DNA from: an uncultured Eubacteriales bacterium
GTDB lineage: Bacteria; Bacillota; Clostridia; Lachnospirales; Lachnospiraceae
Direction: 5' to 3'
Assembly: GCA_900315015.1 (NCBI GenBank)
Contig: OMXJ01000011.1
Location: 1 to 64,000 of the forward strand
DNA: 64,000 nucleotides
Position 1 is the stretch's first letter. The number at the start of each line of letters is the position of its first letter. The position numbers were made by a program, and so were the translations under genes. The notes beneath the pieces were generated by a model that saw only the letters and a program-made list of their open reading frames with translations, did not search any database and had not been told where the DNA came from. Positions 51,218 to 60,546 of this stretch are shown one piece after another.

Positions 51218-51418
51218 CATTTTTTTAATTTTTTATAATATTCCCAAATTAGTTAAAGACAAAATTCAATTTTTGTAGTAAAATAAGGAACGGATTATAC
51301 AATGTTATAAATTGTTTGCTTTGGAAATATTCAAAGATATATTGGTTAGATAGCGTAGCGTAAACGCATTTGAGTATATTTGTATGCAAATGACAATATT
51401 TTAATTAGGAGGTTTATT
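51200..51418 (+). other. leader region of fumC
   Basis: A plus-strand promoter for fumC is not clear. The best candidates are TAAAAT at 51279-51284 with a poor -35, or TTGTAG (51274) with TATACA 17 bases later. The roughly 110-nt leader contains short inverted repeats (GCGTAGCGTAAACGC) but no known riboswitch. The ribosome site is TAGGAGG. Confidence 0.35.
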
Positions 51419-52792
51419 ATGCAATATCGTATTGAACATGATTCCATGGGCGAGGTACAGGTTCCAGCTGATAAATACTGGGGCGCCCAGACACAGAGAA
51501 GCTATGGAAATTTTAAGATCGGAAATGAAAAAATCCCGGCAGAGGTAATTACTGCTTTTTCATATCTCAAAGAGGCTGCTGCCATCGCAAATTTCCGTCT
51601 TGGAAAAATGGATGAAAAGAAAAAGAATCTCATCAGCCAGGTATGTGAAGAAATCCGCGAAGGAAAGCTTGAAGGAAATTTTCCTCTTGCTGTATGGCAG
51701 ACAGGAAGCGGCACTCAGTCTAACATGAACGTTAATGAGGTCATTGCCAACCGCGGTAATGAAATCGCAGGCGAAAAGCTTCTTCATCCAAATGACAGCT
51801 GTAACATGTCTCAGAGCTCTAACGACACCTTCCCAACAGCAATGCACATTGCTGCTGTATGTGAAATCGAGGATAAGCTTCTTCCTGCTATAGATGTACT
51901 TGTAAACACCTTCAAAGGCCTTGAAGCTAAATATAAGGGAATTGTTAAATCAGGACGTACTCATCTTCAGGATGCCGTTCCTATTTCTTTCTCTCAGGAA
52001 ATAAGCGGTTGGAGAAGTTCTCTTGAGCGTGATAAAGAGCTCATTTCTCTAACTCTCACTCCTCTATCAGAGCTTGCTCTTGGCGGAACTGCTGTCGGCA
52101 CTGGCCTTAATGCTCCTGCCGGTTTTGATATAGAAGCTGCTAAGGCTGTTTCAGAACTCACAGGAAAGAGCTTTAAAACTGCTTCAAATAAGTTCCACGC
52201 TCTCACCTCTAAGTCTGAGCTGGTTAATGCACATGGCGCCCTCAAGGCTCTTGCTGCAGATATGATGAAGATTGCTAATGATATCCGCTGGCTTGCTAGT
52301 GGCCCTAGAGATGGTCTTGGTGAAATCACAATTCCTGCTAACGAGCCAGGCAGCTCAATTATGCCAGGAAAGGTAAATCCAACTCAGTGCGAATCTGTTA
52401 CTATGGTAGCAGTTCAGGTAATGGCTAATGATACAGCAATCGGCATTGCTGCCAGCCAGGGAAATTTCGAGCTTAATGTTTTCATGCCTGTCATGATACA
52501 TAATTTCCTTCAGTCTGTTCGTAACCTCGCTGATTCAATTCTTTCCTTCAACGAGCACTGCTGCGTAGGAATCGAGCCTAACATAAAAAAGATGCATGAA
52601 AATCTCCACAACTCTCTTATGCTTGTTACCTGCCTCAATCCTTATATCGGCTATGAGAATGCTGCAAAGACAGCAAAGCTTGCTTTTGCTGATAATATTT
52701 CTCTAAAAGAAGCCTGCGTAAAACTTGGATTCCTTACTGCTGAGCGCTTTGATGAAGTATTTAAGCCTGAAGAGATGGCAAAAGAGCAGTAA
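51419..52792 (+). CDS. fumC: class II fumarate hydratase
   Basis: A 457-residue iron-independent fumarase interconverting fumarate and malate. The N-terminal RIEHDSMGEVQVPADKYWGA, the catalytic histidine region KSGRTHLQDAVPISFSQEIS and the signature GSSIMPGKVNPTQCE are present. PGKVNPTQCE rather than PAKVNPVIPE separates it from aspartate ammonia-lyase. The ATG at 51419 has TAGGAGG seven bases upstream; the longer ORF start at 51380 has none. It is monocistronic and ends at a bidirectional terminator. Confidence 0.96.
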   Translation: MQYRIEHDSMGEVQVPADKYWGAQTQRSYGNFKIGNEKIPAEVITAFSYLKEAAAIANFRLGKMDEKKKNLISQVCEEIREGKLEGNFPLAVWQTGSGTQSNMNVNEVIANRGNEIAGEKLLHPNDSCNMSQSSNDTFPTAMHIAAVCEIEDKLLPAIDVLVNTFKGLEAKYKGIVKSGRTHLQDAVPISFSQEISGWRSSLERDKELISLTLTPLSELALGGTAVGTGLNAPAGFDIEAAKAVSELTGKSFKTASNKFHALTSKSELVNAHGALKALAADMMKIANDIRWLASGPRDGLGEITIPANEPGSSIMPGKVNPTQCESVTMVAVQVMANDTAIGIAASQGNFELNVFMPVMIHNFLQSVRNLADSILSFNEHCCVGIEPNIKKMHENLHNSLMLVTCLNPYIGYENAAKTAKLAFADNISLKEACVKLGFLTAERFDEVFKPEEMAKEQ

Positions 52793-52808
52793 AAAGCATT
52801 ATTATATA

Positions 52809-52839
52809 AAAAAACGGAGCCATGAAGGCTCCGTTTTTT
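52809..52839. terminator. bidirectional terminator of fumC and mscS
   Basis: AAAAAACGGAGCC pairs perfectly with GGCTCCGTTTTTT, with a five-base loop, between the two convergent stop codons. Confidence 0.93.
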
Positions 52840-52844
52840 GCATA

Positions 52845-53987
52845 TTAAGTTTTCTTCCAGAATCTCTTTCTATTATTTCTCTTTTTAAAATTTCCATTTA
52901 CACCATCAGCGCTGCCTGCTTTTTCTGCTTTTTCTGATTTTTCTGATTTTTCTTCTTTTGCTTCACTTTTGGCTTGTTTTTCAGCGTTTACACTTTCTGT
53001 CTTATTGCCGCCGCCATTTCCTGCATTATTACCAATCTTATTTACTGCATTTTTACTCGCATTATTACCTGCATTTTTTCCTGCATTTTTCCCTGAATTA
53101 TGTGATGAAGATTTCTTATTTTGCATAACCTTCTCATCACCTTCAAGAATTCTAAGTCCACCTTTAAGTTCAAGATGATTATAAGCAAAGCTGATTCCTG
53201 CTTCATGATACTTTTCAAGAAGCGCTTCCTTTATTTCACTGCAGGCTATATAATTATCCTCTGCGGTCTTAGTATTTATAAAACAGGTTAGAGTCACTGC
53301 GCTTTCAGCTAGATCCACCTTTATGAACAAATCCTCATTTTTATCATCTCTAACATCCACAGTATATTTATTTTCAAATACTGCATCAGAAAAGAGTCTT
53401 TTAGCCAGCTTTAGCTTATCATCTGTCTGAGCATCCTCATAGGTGATAGACACTGTAAGTGGATACCTTTTGCTGCTGCTCTGCTTTGAAAGATTTTTTA
53501 CCGTTGTATTATCTAATAGTGAATTTGGAATTATTGACTCCGCATTATCAATGATGCTGAGCACTACAGTATGGCGAAGGGTCATCGACTTAATATAGCC
53601 GCTGATTTTTTCCCCCGCTACAACTACTTCTACACGGTCTCCAATGTCAAAAGGCTTAAATAGCGCTATTATAGTTCCATGCACTATGTTGCTAAGTCCC
53701 TCTTGGAATATAAAGCCTATTACCACTACTACAAGTGATGAGGACATCAGTATTGTATTTGCAAACTTACTTAAAACATTTGAAAGAGAAGCAATCTGTA
53801 TAACTGTAAACACTACTACAAGTGCCTTAAACAGACCTTTTATGAAAGTGCCCTTTATAGTGGACTCCTTCTTTATATGAAATAGCTTATATACTAAATC
53901 TATTATTTTAAAAAGTATTATTCCAGCTAATGTATATACCAAGCTAACGAATAGCTTATTTTGAAACAGTTCATTTATAAAATCCAT
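52845..53987 (-). CDS. mscS: small-conductance mechanosensitive channel with Lys/Asn-rich tail
   Basis: A 380-residue MscS-family channel. There are three to four membrane helices in residues 1-105, the pore-lining helix with VVVIGFIFQEGLSNIVHG, then the beta domain FDIGDRVEVVVAGEKISGYI and the alpha/beta domain to about residue 270. The last 100 residues are a disordered low-complexity tail (repeats of GKNAGKNAG and SEKSEKAEK, then basic KRNNRKRFWKK). The start ATG 53987 has GGGAG five bases upstream. It lies 33 bases after a lipoprotein gene, so the two are probably cotranscribed. Confidence 0.92.
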   Translation of the reverse strand: MDFINELFQNKLFVSLVYTLAGIILFKIIDLVYKLFHIKKESTIKGTFIKGLFKALVVVFTVIQIASLSNVLSKFANTILMSSSLVVVVIGFIFQEGLSNIVHGTIIALFKPFDIGDRVEVVVAGEKISGYIKSMTLRHTVVLSIIDNAESIIPNSLLDNTTVKNLSKQSSSKRYPLTVSITYEDAQTDDKLKLAKRLFSDAVFENKYTVDVRDDKNEDLFIKVDLAESAVTLTCFINTKTAEDNYIACSEIKEALLEKYHEAGISFAYNHLELKGGLRILEGDEKVMQNKKSSSHNSGKNAGKNAGNNASKNAVNKIGNNAGNGGGNKTESVNAEKQAKSEAKEEKSEKSEKAEKAGSADGVNGNFKKRNNRKRFWKKT

Positions 53988-54019
53988 AACCGCTCCCTTC
54001 ATTAGTTTTTTGGTTCAGT

Positions 54020-54766
54020 TTAAAATTCTACGCTATCAGCTATTATTCGAAGATACATAAAGCCATCTTCTTCATACAGCTCGACCTCACCTGTAACTGT
54101 CATCTCCGTTCCCATTTTTGGATAATCCTCCGGGTATTTATGACCTTCCCAGGTAAACTCAAGTCCCTGCTGGCAGCAGGCCGTTGCATCAGCTACAAGC
54201 ACTGCTAAATAATCTATGCCCTTTTCAGTATCAGTATAAACATTAAAGCTGCCCTTCATTTTTATGATCTTGCCCACATAATCCTCAGGGTAGTACATCA
54301 TGTTATAGACTTCAGCATAAACTAACGTACTGCTAAGTAAAGTCAGATCTACATCGACGCCCTCGGTTGTACTTAAGTCAGGCTTATTTTCAACATCCTC
54401 TTTTTTTGCTCCATGACCTGCTACCAACGGATCATCAATATAGCCTTCGCTTTCTGCATCATCCTGCATCAGCCAGTCTAAATATTCCTGATCGTAAAGT
54501 TCCTGATTGGTCTCATATTCTGCTGACCAGTCGTAGGTCTCTTCCTGGTTTGTATCTTCAAGATATTTATCTTCTGCTGCTGCATTTCCCGCGGCGTTAT
54601 TATCTTCTGCTTCCTTTTCACCTCTTTGCTCTAAAGCTGCTGCAAACATATCTGCCTTGTAATTCTGATGGCTCCTAGTTTCTGCTCCGCTTCCACATCC
54701 TGTCGCAGTCAAAGAAATTGCCATAACCATCGCTGTAAGGACGAAGCCTTTTTTTACTACTTTCAC
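54020..54766 (-). CDS. lipoprotein of unknown function
   Basis: A 248-residue exported protein with the lipobox LTATGC (cysteine at about residue 24). An acidic, Asn/Glu-rich linker extends to about residue 125. A small C-terminal domain contains YYPEDYVGKIIKMKGSFNVY, ATACCQQGLEFTWEGHKYPE and GTEMTVTGEVELYEEDGFMY. The end resembles OB-fold-like domains of other Firmicute lipoproteins (weak inference). The two adjacent cysteines in ACCQQG are notable. A good promoter precedes it and mscS follows. Confidence 0.8.
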   Translation of the reverse strand: MKVVKKGFVLTAMVMAISLTATGCGSGAETRSHQNYKADMFAAALEQRGEKEAEDNNAAGNAAAEDKYLEDTNQEETYDWSAEYETNQELYDQEYLDWLMQDDAESEGYIDDPLVAGHGAKKEDVENKPDLSTTEGVDVDLTLLSSTLVYAEVYNMMYYPEDYVGKIIKMKGSFNVYTDTEKGIDYLAVLVADATACCQQGLEFTWEGHKYPEDYPKMGTEMTVTGEVELYEEDGFMYLRIIADSVEF

Positions 54767-54820
54767 CTTTTTTCTCCTATTGCACGGGCCTTTAGCCGTT
54801 GCCCACTAAACTCAGCTATT

Positions 54821-54849
54821 ATTTTAACAAAAAACAGCTTTTACATCAA
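54821..54849 (-). promoter_or_regulatory. promoter of the lipoprotein-mscS unit
   Basis: Minus strand TTGATG (54844-54849), 17 bases and TAAAAT (54821-54826), about 55 bases before the lipoprotein start. Confidence 0.65.
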
Positions 54850-54856
54850 CCGATTT

Positions 54857-55693
54857 TTAATATCTTCCTATGAGTGAAAAGATAAAAAATACTGCTATAT
54901 TTACTACTACAATTGTAGAACCAACTGGTGTTCCTGCAAGAATTGAAATTAGTATTCCGGAAGCCGAACATAGCACTGAAATTATAGCTGAGCATATTGT
55001 TACTGCTTTGAAATTTTTAAATACTCTCATAGCCGATAGTGATGGAAAAATAATGAGAGCTGATATTAAAAGTGAACCAACTAACTTCATTGCAAGAACT
55101 ATTATTACTGCAATTGTGATTGCAATCATCAGATTATACGCATTTGCATTTGTTCCTACTGCATTTGCGAAATTCTCATCAAAAGTAACTGCAAACATTT
55201 TATTATAAAAGAAGACAAAGGCTGTAACCACAATGACAGATATGACACCGCAGAATATTACATCCTCACGTCTAAGCGTTAAGATGGAAGTAGATCCAAA
55301 AAGCGTACTGCACACATCTCCTGAAATATTAGAGGATTTGGATGATAAATTCACCAAAAGATAACCTACTGCCATAGCACCAACAGATAGCATAGCTATC
55401 GCTGAATCACCTTTAATCTTCGCATTTCTCCCTGTTTTTAATAAAAGTATAGCACAAACTATAGTTACCGGAAATATAAAAAGATTGTCATTTACGATAT
55501 TTAAAACTGTTGCAACAGACATCGCTCCAAAGGCCACATGACTTAATCCATCTCCTATAAAGGAAAATCTCTTAAGTACAAGAGTTACGCCAAAAAGTGA
55601 AGCGCAGAGCGCTATCAGCACTCCAACTATCATTGCATTTCTTACCATTGAAAAAGAAAAATAGTATACTATCTTATCAATTATTTCTGCCAT
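54857..55693 (-). CDS. znuB: metal ABC transporter permease (zinc)
   Basis: A 278-residue ABC-3 family permease with about eight membrane helices. Family landmarks include LKRFSFIGDGLSHVAFGAMS near the N-terminus and VGSLLISALIIFPSLSAMRV in the second half. It forms the channel of the transporter with ZnuC and ZnuA. The start at 55693 has GGAGG five bases upstream and overlaps the end of znuC by 17 bases, indicating translational coupling. Confidence 0.93.
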   Translation of the reverse strand: MAEIIDKIVYYFSFSMVRNAMIVGVLIALCASLFGVTLVLKRFSFIGDGLSHVAFGAMSVATVLNIVNDNLFIFPVTIVCAILLLKTGRNAKIKGDSAIAMLSVGAMAVGYLLVNLSSKSSNISGDVCSTLFGSTSILTLRREDVIFCGVISVIVVTAFVFFYNKMFAVTFDENFANAVGTNANAYNLMIAITIAVIIVLAMKLVGSLLISALIIFPSLSAMRVFKNFKAVTICSAIISVLCSASGILISILAGTPVGSTIVVVNIAVFFIFSLIGRY

Positions 55694-56399
55694 CACTGCC
55701 TCCCATAAATGCATAAAAATGCTTGCCTAGATCACTTTCAACAAATTCATCCTTTTTGCCAAAGAATATCTTATCCCCCACATAGAGAATGTGAGTTGCA
55801 TACTGATATGCCGCATTGATATCATGAGAGATCATGATTATGGTTATTTTTTCTTCTTTATTGATTTTTGAGATGAGCTTATACATCTCTAAAGTCAACT
55901 TAGGATCAAGCCCCGCTACCGGTTCATCTAAGAGAAGAATTTTTTTTGTCGCACAAAGTGCTCTAGCTAGCAGCACTCTCTGCTGCTGGCCTCCTGATAA
56001 TTCTCTATAGCACTTATTTTTTAGATGGGTAATTCCCATTTTTTCTATATTCTTTTCTGCTCCGGCTTTTTCCGCCTTGTTATAGAACGGCCGAAGCCCG
56101 CAGCTTCCCTGAAATCCTGACAGCACAATTTCCCAGACAGATGCCGGGAAATCACGCTGAATCTGTGTCTGCTGTGGGAGATAGCCTATTTCTTTCTTTT
56201 TAAGACCATCGCCTATTTCAAGCTTTCCAGCTATAGGTAACTGCAGCCCGAGAAGAGTTTTCATAAGTGTTGATTTTCCTGCTCCATTCTCACCCACAAT
56301 ACAAAGATAGTCTCCGCGCTCTACAGATAGGGATATAGGCGCCGTTACAGCCTTCCCCTCGTATCCGCACTCTAGCTTATCACATTTAATTAAAGCCAT
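55677..56399 (-). CDS. znuC: metal ABC transporter ATP-binding protein (zinc)
   Basis: A 240-residue ATPase with Walker A GENGAGKSTLMKTLLG, Q-loop YLPQQTQIQRDFPASVWE, signature LSGGQQQRVLLARAL, Walker B ILLLDEPVAGLD and H-loop MISHD. The YLPQ and FPASVWE motifs are typical of zinc/manganese importers. It lies 16 bases after znuA. Confidence 0.95.
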   Translation of the reverse strand: MALIKCDKLECGYEGKAVTAPISLSVERGDYLCIVGENGAGKSTLMKTLLGLQLPIAGKLEIGDGLKKKEIGYLPQQTQIQRDFPASVWEIVLSGFQGSCGLRPFYNKAEKAGAEKNIEKMGITHLKNKCYRELSGGQQQRVLLARALCATKKILLLDEPVAGLDPKLTLEMYKLISKINKEEKITIIMISHDINAAYQYATHILYVGDKIFFGKKDEFVESDLGKHFYAFMGGSDGRNN

Positions 56400-56415
56400 C
56401 TCCTAGCCTCCGTTT

Positions 56416-57522
56416 TTACTTTAAAGCTTCCTTAAGTACCTCAAGGTTATTTTCCATTATTGAAAGATAAGTTGCGCCGGCTGCTACATCCTCTGAAGTA
56501 GTTGACTGCATTGAATCAAGTACAAGTACCTGCTGATCCTTATCATTTGTGCTCTGAATAATTGTATCTGCAATCTTACCATCTGAGCTCTCGATTGTAA
56601 GAACTGAGCTGAGATCAAGCTCATTTACCTTTTCAGCAAGGAAAAGAATTGTCTCAAAGCTTGCCTCTGTCTCTGCTGAACAGCCCGCGAATGCTGCATA
56701 ATAGCTAAGGCCGTAGTCATCAACCATGTATCTGAATGGGAAACGGTCTCCAAAGAGAACTGTCTTTACAGATGCTGCATCTACTGCTGCTGCATATTCA
56801 GCATCAAGAGCTGAAAGCTTTTCATTATATGTTGCTGCATTTGTCTGATAAGTATCTGCGTTTGCACTATCTACAACTCCAAGTGAATCAGCGATTGCTG
56901 AAACTAATACCTGTGTATTCTTTAAAGAGAGCCATACATGCTCATCGCTTTCATGCTCATGCTCTTCACCTTCTTCATGCTCATGGTCATGCTCCATACC
57001 TTCAACGATTTCCTCTTCCTTAACCGAATCACCAAGAACATCAAGAAGATTAATTACCTGCATATCAGGATTTGTTGAATTTGAAAGAGCATCCTCTACC
57101 CATCCGTCTGACTCACCGCCAACATAAATGAAAAGATCACTTGATGCAATCTTTATTACATCCTCTGCTGTTGGCTGGTAGCTATGAAGGTCTGCTCCAT
57201 TATCTAAAAGCATTGTGATTTCTGCATTACCTACATTGTCACCTAAAACTTCCTTTACCCAATCATACTCTGGGAAAATAGTAGTTACTACCTTTATTTT
57301 TTCTGAATCTAAAGCTCCAGGTGCTGCCTCAGAAGTATTTTCTGTAGTCGCCTCGTTTGATGCATCTGTACTTGTTGTATTTTCAGTACTTGTTGTATTT
57401 TCTGCATTTGCTGATGTTGTTTCTGTTCCTGCTGTGCTTCCTGCATTGCCTGCTGCACATCCTGTAAAATAACTTGCTGCTACTACTGCTATGAATAAAA
57501 CATTTAAATTCTTCTTTTTCAT
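56416..57522 (-). CDS. znuA: zinc-binding lipoprotein of ABC transporter
   Basis: A 368-residue cluster A-I substrate-binding lipoprotein. The lipobox is YFTGCA. A Ser/Thr/Ala/Asn-rich linker of about 45 residues follows, then the binding domain from IKVVTTIFPEYDWVKEVLG. Zinc specificity is supported by the His/Glu-rich loop (MEHDHEHEEGEEHEHESDEH) and metal-ligand histidines in GADLHSYQPT and DEHVWLSLKN. The later histidine of the family is not obvious: GDRFPFRYMVDDYGL has Arg where FH is usual. The start ATG 57522 has GGAGG eleven bases upstream. It is the first gene of the znu unit. Confidence 0.92.
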   Translation of the reverse strand: MKKKNLNVLFIAVVAASYFTGCAAGNAGSTAGTETTSANAENTTSTENTTSTDASNEATTENTSEAAPGALDSEKIKVVTTIFPEYDWVKEVLGDNVGNAEITMLLDNGADLHSYQPTAEDVIKIASSDLFIYVGGESDGWVEDALSNSTNPDMQVINLLDVLGDSVKEEEIVEGMEHDHEHEEGEEHEHESDEHVWLSLKNTQVLVSAIADSLGVVDSANADTYQTNAATYNEKLSALDAEYAAAVDAASVKTVLFGDRFPFRYMVDDYGLSYYAAFAGCSAETEASFETILFLAEKVNELDLSSVLTIESSDGKIADTIIQSTNDKDQQVLVLDSMQSTTSEDVAAGATYLSIMENNLEVLKEALK

Positions 57523-57549
57523 CTTTAAATAATCCTCCATATAAATTAT

Positions 57550-57640
57550 TACTCCTTATGCATATGCTTTTTTGCAACGCGCAAATTGTAACACCTTATT
57601 TTTTATTTGTCAATATGCAATTCATTTGCAAATATCTTAT
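57550..57640 (-). promoter_or_regulatory. znu promoter with flanking TTGCA/TGCAA elements
   Basis: Minus strand TTGACA (57608-57613), 17 bases and TACAAT (57585-57590) is near consensus. The palindrome ATTTGCAAAT and a second TTGCA lie just upstream of the -35. TTTGCGCGTTGCAAA lies on the start-site side of the -10, and GCATATGC follows. This arrangement suggests a metal-responsive repressor (Zur-like or AdcR-like), but the sequence is not the known Zur or AdcR consensus. Confidence 0.65.
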
Positions 57641-57651
57641 TGATAAAAAAA

Positions 57652-57676
57652 GCGCAGTAAAATCAGCTTACTGCGC
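57652..57676 (-). terminator. terminator of the TetR-ABC-FtsX unit
   Basis: GCGCAGTAA pairs with TTACTGCGC around a seven-base loop and is followed by TTTTTTT on the minus strand, 140 bases after the permease stop. Confidence 0.85.
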
Positions 57677-57815
57677 ACTTTTAATCTTTTTATAAACTTA
57701 TACTGTGTTGCATTTATCTTTTTTTCATATTTTCAATTTTGCAAAACCACTGCATCAAAATCTTTCAGATATAATTATTTCTCAATGTTTCCTAATAGGA
57801 GTTTATTGAATCGCA

Positions 57816-60545
57816 TTACTCTCTGTTTTTAAGAACTTCTGCAGGAGTAAATTTATCTATTTTTCTAACAAGCAGTGCGTTTATTACAAAGTACAAAGCA
57901 ATAATCACTGCATAAATGATAAAGAACACTTCCACAGGTCCAGTAAGGTTACTTCCACAGCCTACATTTGAGATCATGTAAGGATAGCATTTATCCATTA
58001 CAAACTTTGATAGCGGAATGCATATTGCAGCTCCTACTACAATGATATAGAAATTTCCATCAAGGTAGAGCTTCTTAACTTCTTTTCTTCTATATCCAAA
58101 GATCTTCATAAGAGATATATTCATCGCACTTCTATCTATCATTACCTTCATCATCAGATACATAACTACGCAGAATATTAAGGAAGAGGCAATTGAAAGA
58201 ACATAAATCATTGGCATCATAAGATCTACGAAAACTTTTGAGCCATTTAAGATATCCTCTCTTGAGGTAGTTGCATATAGTCTTCCAGGATCAATATCAA
58301 GCGCCTTATCGCTAAAGAGTGTATTATAATAATCCTTTGATTCACCGAACATTTCTCTCATCGTATCCAGATCCATGAAAATATAAAAGCCTATCGAATA
58401 ATCTGCTATTTCTTCAACACTAAAGGCATATTTTATTTCCTTTTCCTCATCACTTACTACAAAATCATCCCCCTCTTTAAGCTCAAATTTTTGAGCCATC
58501 GCAGAGGAAATTACAACCTTCTCCTTACTTTTAGTTGTCTTTAAATCAAAATACGGATTATCCTCTTTTATTCCAAGAATCGTTACGTCAAAATTATAGC
58601 CTAGTGCTTTCTTTTTGCAGGAATATGCATACGCCGGGTGGCTCTCTTCTGGCGCCTCCTTTTCCGGATACTTCAGGGTATACATATATTCAAATTTAGT
58701 ATCCTTTTCGTAATCCTTTTCAAGATTTGTACACATTATGTAACAGTCAACACCCATCATAAATACGAGCAGCGCTATGAACATTCCAAAAACAACTGTG
58801 AGAGCTGAACGCTTCTCCCTTATCATCTGCCTTATTCTAAAAGCTGTGACAAAATTCATGTTCTTAAGATTTATGTGCTTTTCCTTGCCGCGCTTCTTTT
58901 CATTTCTGATAAGTGAAAGCGCTGTTCTATTTAACTTCGAATTAATTACAATCACATTTACTATTACTGATAAAACAGGTGGTATAACTACACCATATAT
59001 CCATAAGTAGGTCGGTACATTAAACTCAAATCTTGGAATCGAAAAATAAGAGTAAGAGCTTTCTGCTATCATCGGCGCAAGTAAGCCTGCTGCTGCCGTA
59101 AATACTCCTATAAGTCCTGATATAGTTGTAACTATTACAGGAAGGGTAATGTAGTGAACTATAAGATCGTTTTTGGTAACTCCCATTGAATAAAGAGTTC
59201 CGATTATGCTGCTCTCACTTTCTATTGAATGAACTACAAATACTGAAATAACATAGGCCATAAGAATAAGAAAGATAACTCCCGCAAGAAGACCTACTGA
59301 TATATCTACTGCCTTATCAGCCTTTGTAGCAAAAATTCTTAAATTGTCTGATCTTTTAAGAAACATTGTAAGATTTGATATGCTTATATCAAGCTCCTTT
59401 ACAGCATCTGTTACAGCCTCGTCAAGCTCTGCTACGCCGTCCTCCATTTCACTAGTTCCATCAGCTATTTCAACGACAGCATCAGTGTAATCATGAACAC
59501 CTTCTTTATAATCCTTAAGGTCCTTTAGCTGTCCCTTTACATCAACAAGAGCATCCTTAAGCATTGCATAATTCTCATCATTTATAAGCTTATCAAGCTC
59601 TGCTTCAAAGTTGTTTTCGTTCAAGGAAAGATTTAGGCCGTATGCATTAATCGAAGCTTCTGCCTGCTCTATGAAGGTATCGAGAATATCGCCTGTAGCG
59701 CCATTTAAATCCTCATTATTTTCAGAGAGTTCATTTAAAGCATCCTTAACTTCGCCCGTTGCATCCCTTAAATCAACAACAGCCTGCTTTAAATCCTCTG
59801 TAACGCCGCCTGTTCTGTCCCAGTATTCTTTAAAGAATTCATCATCTATTTGGTCAGCTGATATCTTTATTTCCTTCAGATAATCCTTAAGTTCTTTATC
59901 CGTTGCACTTCCAAGCTTATAAGCATATGCAAATTCTTCAGACTTCTGAGACTTACCTGATTTTCTAAATGCTTCATAATCGTTTTCTGTCATGAAAACG
60001 AGGCCGAAATACTTTGAATTACAAGAGGTATCACTTATGTTCTTGTAAGGTCCGTCGTAGTCTGATACGCAGCCTATACCTGATACTTTGTAATTTACTC
60101 CTGCTATGTCAAAGCTGTCTCCCACCTTGATTGAATGCTCCTCGGAATATCTTTTTTCTACTACTATTTCACCTTCTGCTGAAGGAGCATTTCCTTCTAT
60201 GTATTTTATCTGATTAATATTTTTACGCACCTTAAAAATTCTCACAGTGCTTTTATCTTCATCGTCACGTATATAATCTAAATAGAACTGCTCTTCAAGA
60301 GCTATGTCCATTTTCTTAATTTCTTCAATCTCGGCTTTAGTAAGAGGCACAAATACCGAGAATTCACCGTCCTCGAGGTTTGTTTCTTCCGCCAGCTTTT
60401 TTGTTCCATTTGTAAGTGTTTCAGCCGAACCTACAATAGAAACTACAATGAACATTCCCATAACGACCATTAGACCGAGTGCAAGATATCTAAGGAAATT
60501 AGCCTTTAAATCTCTGAGCACTCTTTTTCTAAGTACTCTTTGCAT
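57816..60545 (-). CDS. FtsX-like ABC permease
   Basis: A 909-residue permease with an N-terminal helix (LRYLALGLMVVMGMFIVVSI), a large extracytoplasmic domain and two FtsX cores. The extracytoplasmic domain contains a helical stretch (residues about 255-410, for example AVVDLRDATGEVKDALNELS). The first core is at ESESSIIGTLYSMGVTKNDL, the second at SAMNISLMKIFGYRRKEVKK. There are about eight membrane helices in all. The ATG at 60545 has GGAGG nine bases upstream and begins one base after the ATPase stop. Together with the ATPase and TetR genes it is probably a regulated exporter for a toxic or envelope-active compound (inference). Confidence 0.92.
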   Translation of the reverse strand: MQRVLRKRVLRDLKANFLRYLALGLMVVMGMFIVVSIVGSAETLTNGTKKLAEETNLEDGEFSVFVPLTKAEIEEIKKMDIALEEQFYLDYIRDDEDKSTVRIFKVRKNINQIKYIEGNAPSAEGEIVVEKRYSEEHSIKVGDSFDIAGVNYKVSGIGCVSDYDGPYKNISDTSCNSKYFGLVFMTENDYEAFRKSGKSQKSEEFAYAYKLGSATDKELKDYLKEIKISADQIDDEFFKEYWDRTGGVTEDLKQAVVDLRDATGEVKDALNELSENNEDLNGATGDILDTFIEQAEASINAYGLNLSLNENNFEAELDKLINDENYAMLKDALVDVKGQLKDLKDYKEGVHDYTDAVVEIADGTSEMEDGVAELDEAVTDAVKELDISISNLTMFLKRSDNLRIFATKADKAVDISVGLLAGVIFLILMAYVISVFVVHSIESESSIIGTLYSMGVTKNDLIVHYITLPVIVTTISGLIGVFTAAAGLLAPMIAESSYSYFSIPRFEFNVPTYLWIYGVVIPPVLSVIVNVIVINSKLNRTALSLIRNEKKRGKEKHINLKNMNFVTAFRIRQMIREKRSALTVVFGMFIALLVFMMGVDCYIMCTNLEKDYEKDTKFEYMYTLKYPEKEAPEESHPAYAYSCKKKALGYNFDVTILGIKEDNPYFDLKTTKSKEKVVISSAMAQKFELKEGDDFVVSDEEKEIKYAFSVEEIADYSIGFYIFMDLDTMREMFGESKDYYNTLFSDKALDIDPGRLYATTSREDILNGSKVFVDLMMPMIYVLSIASSLIFCVVMYLMMKVMIDRSAMNISLMKIFGYRRKEVKKLYLDGNFYIIVVGAAICIPLSKFVMDKCYPYMISNVGCGSNLTGPVEVFFIIYAVIIALYFVINALLVRKIDKFTPAEVLKNRE

Positions 60546-60546
60546 C

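Noticed and set aside
51419..52792. Aspartate ammonia-lyase instead of fumarase
   Set aside because: The signature reads PGKVNPTQCE, which is the fumarase form.
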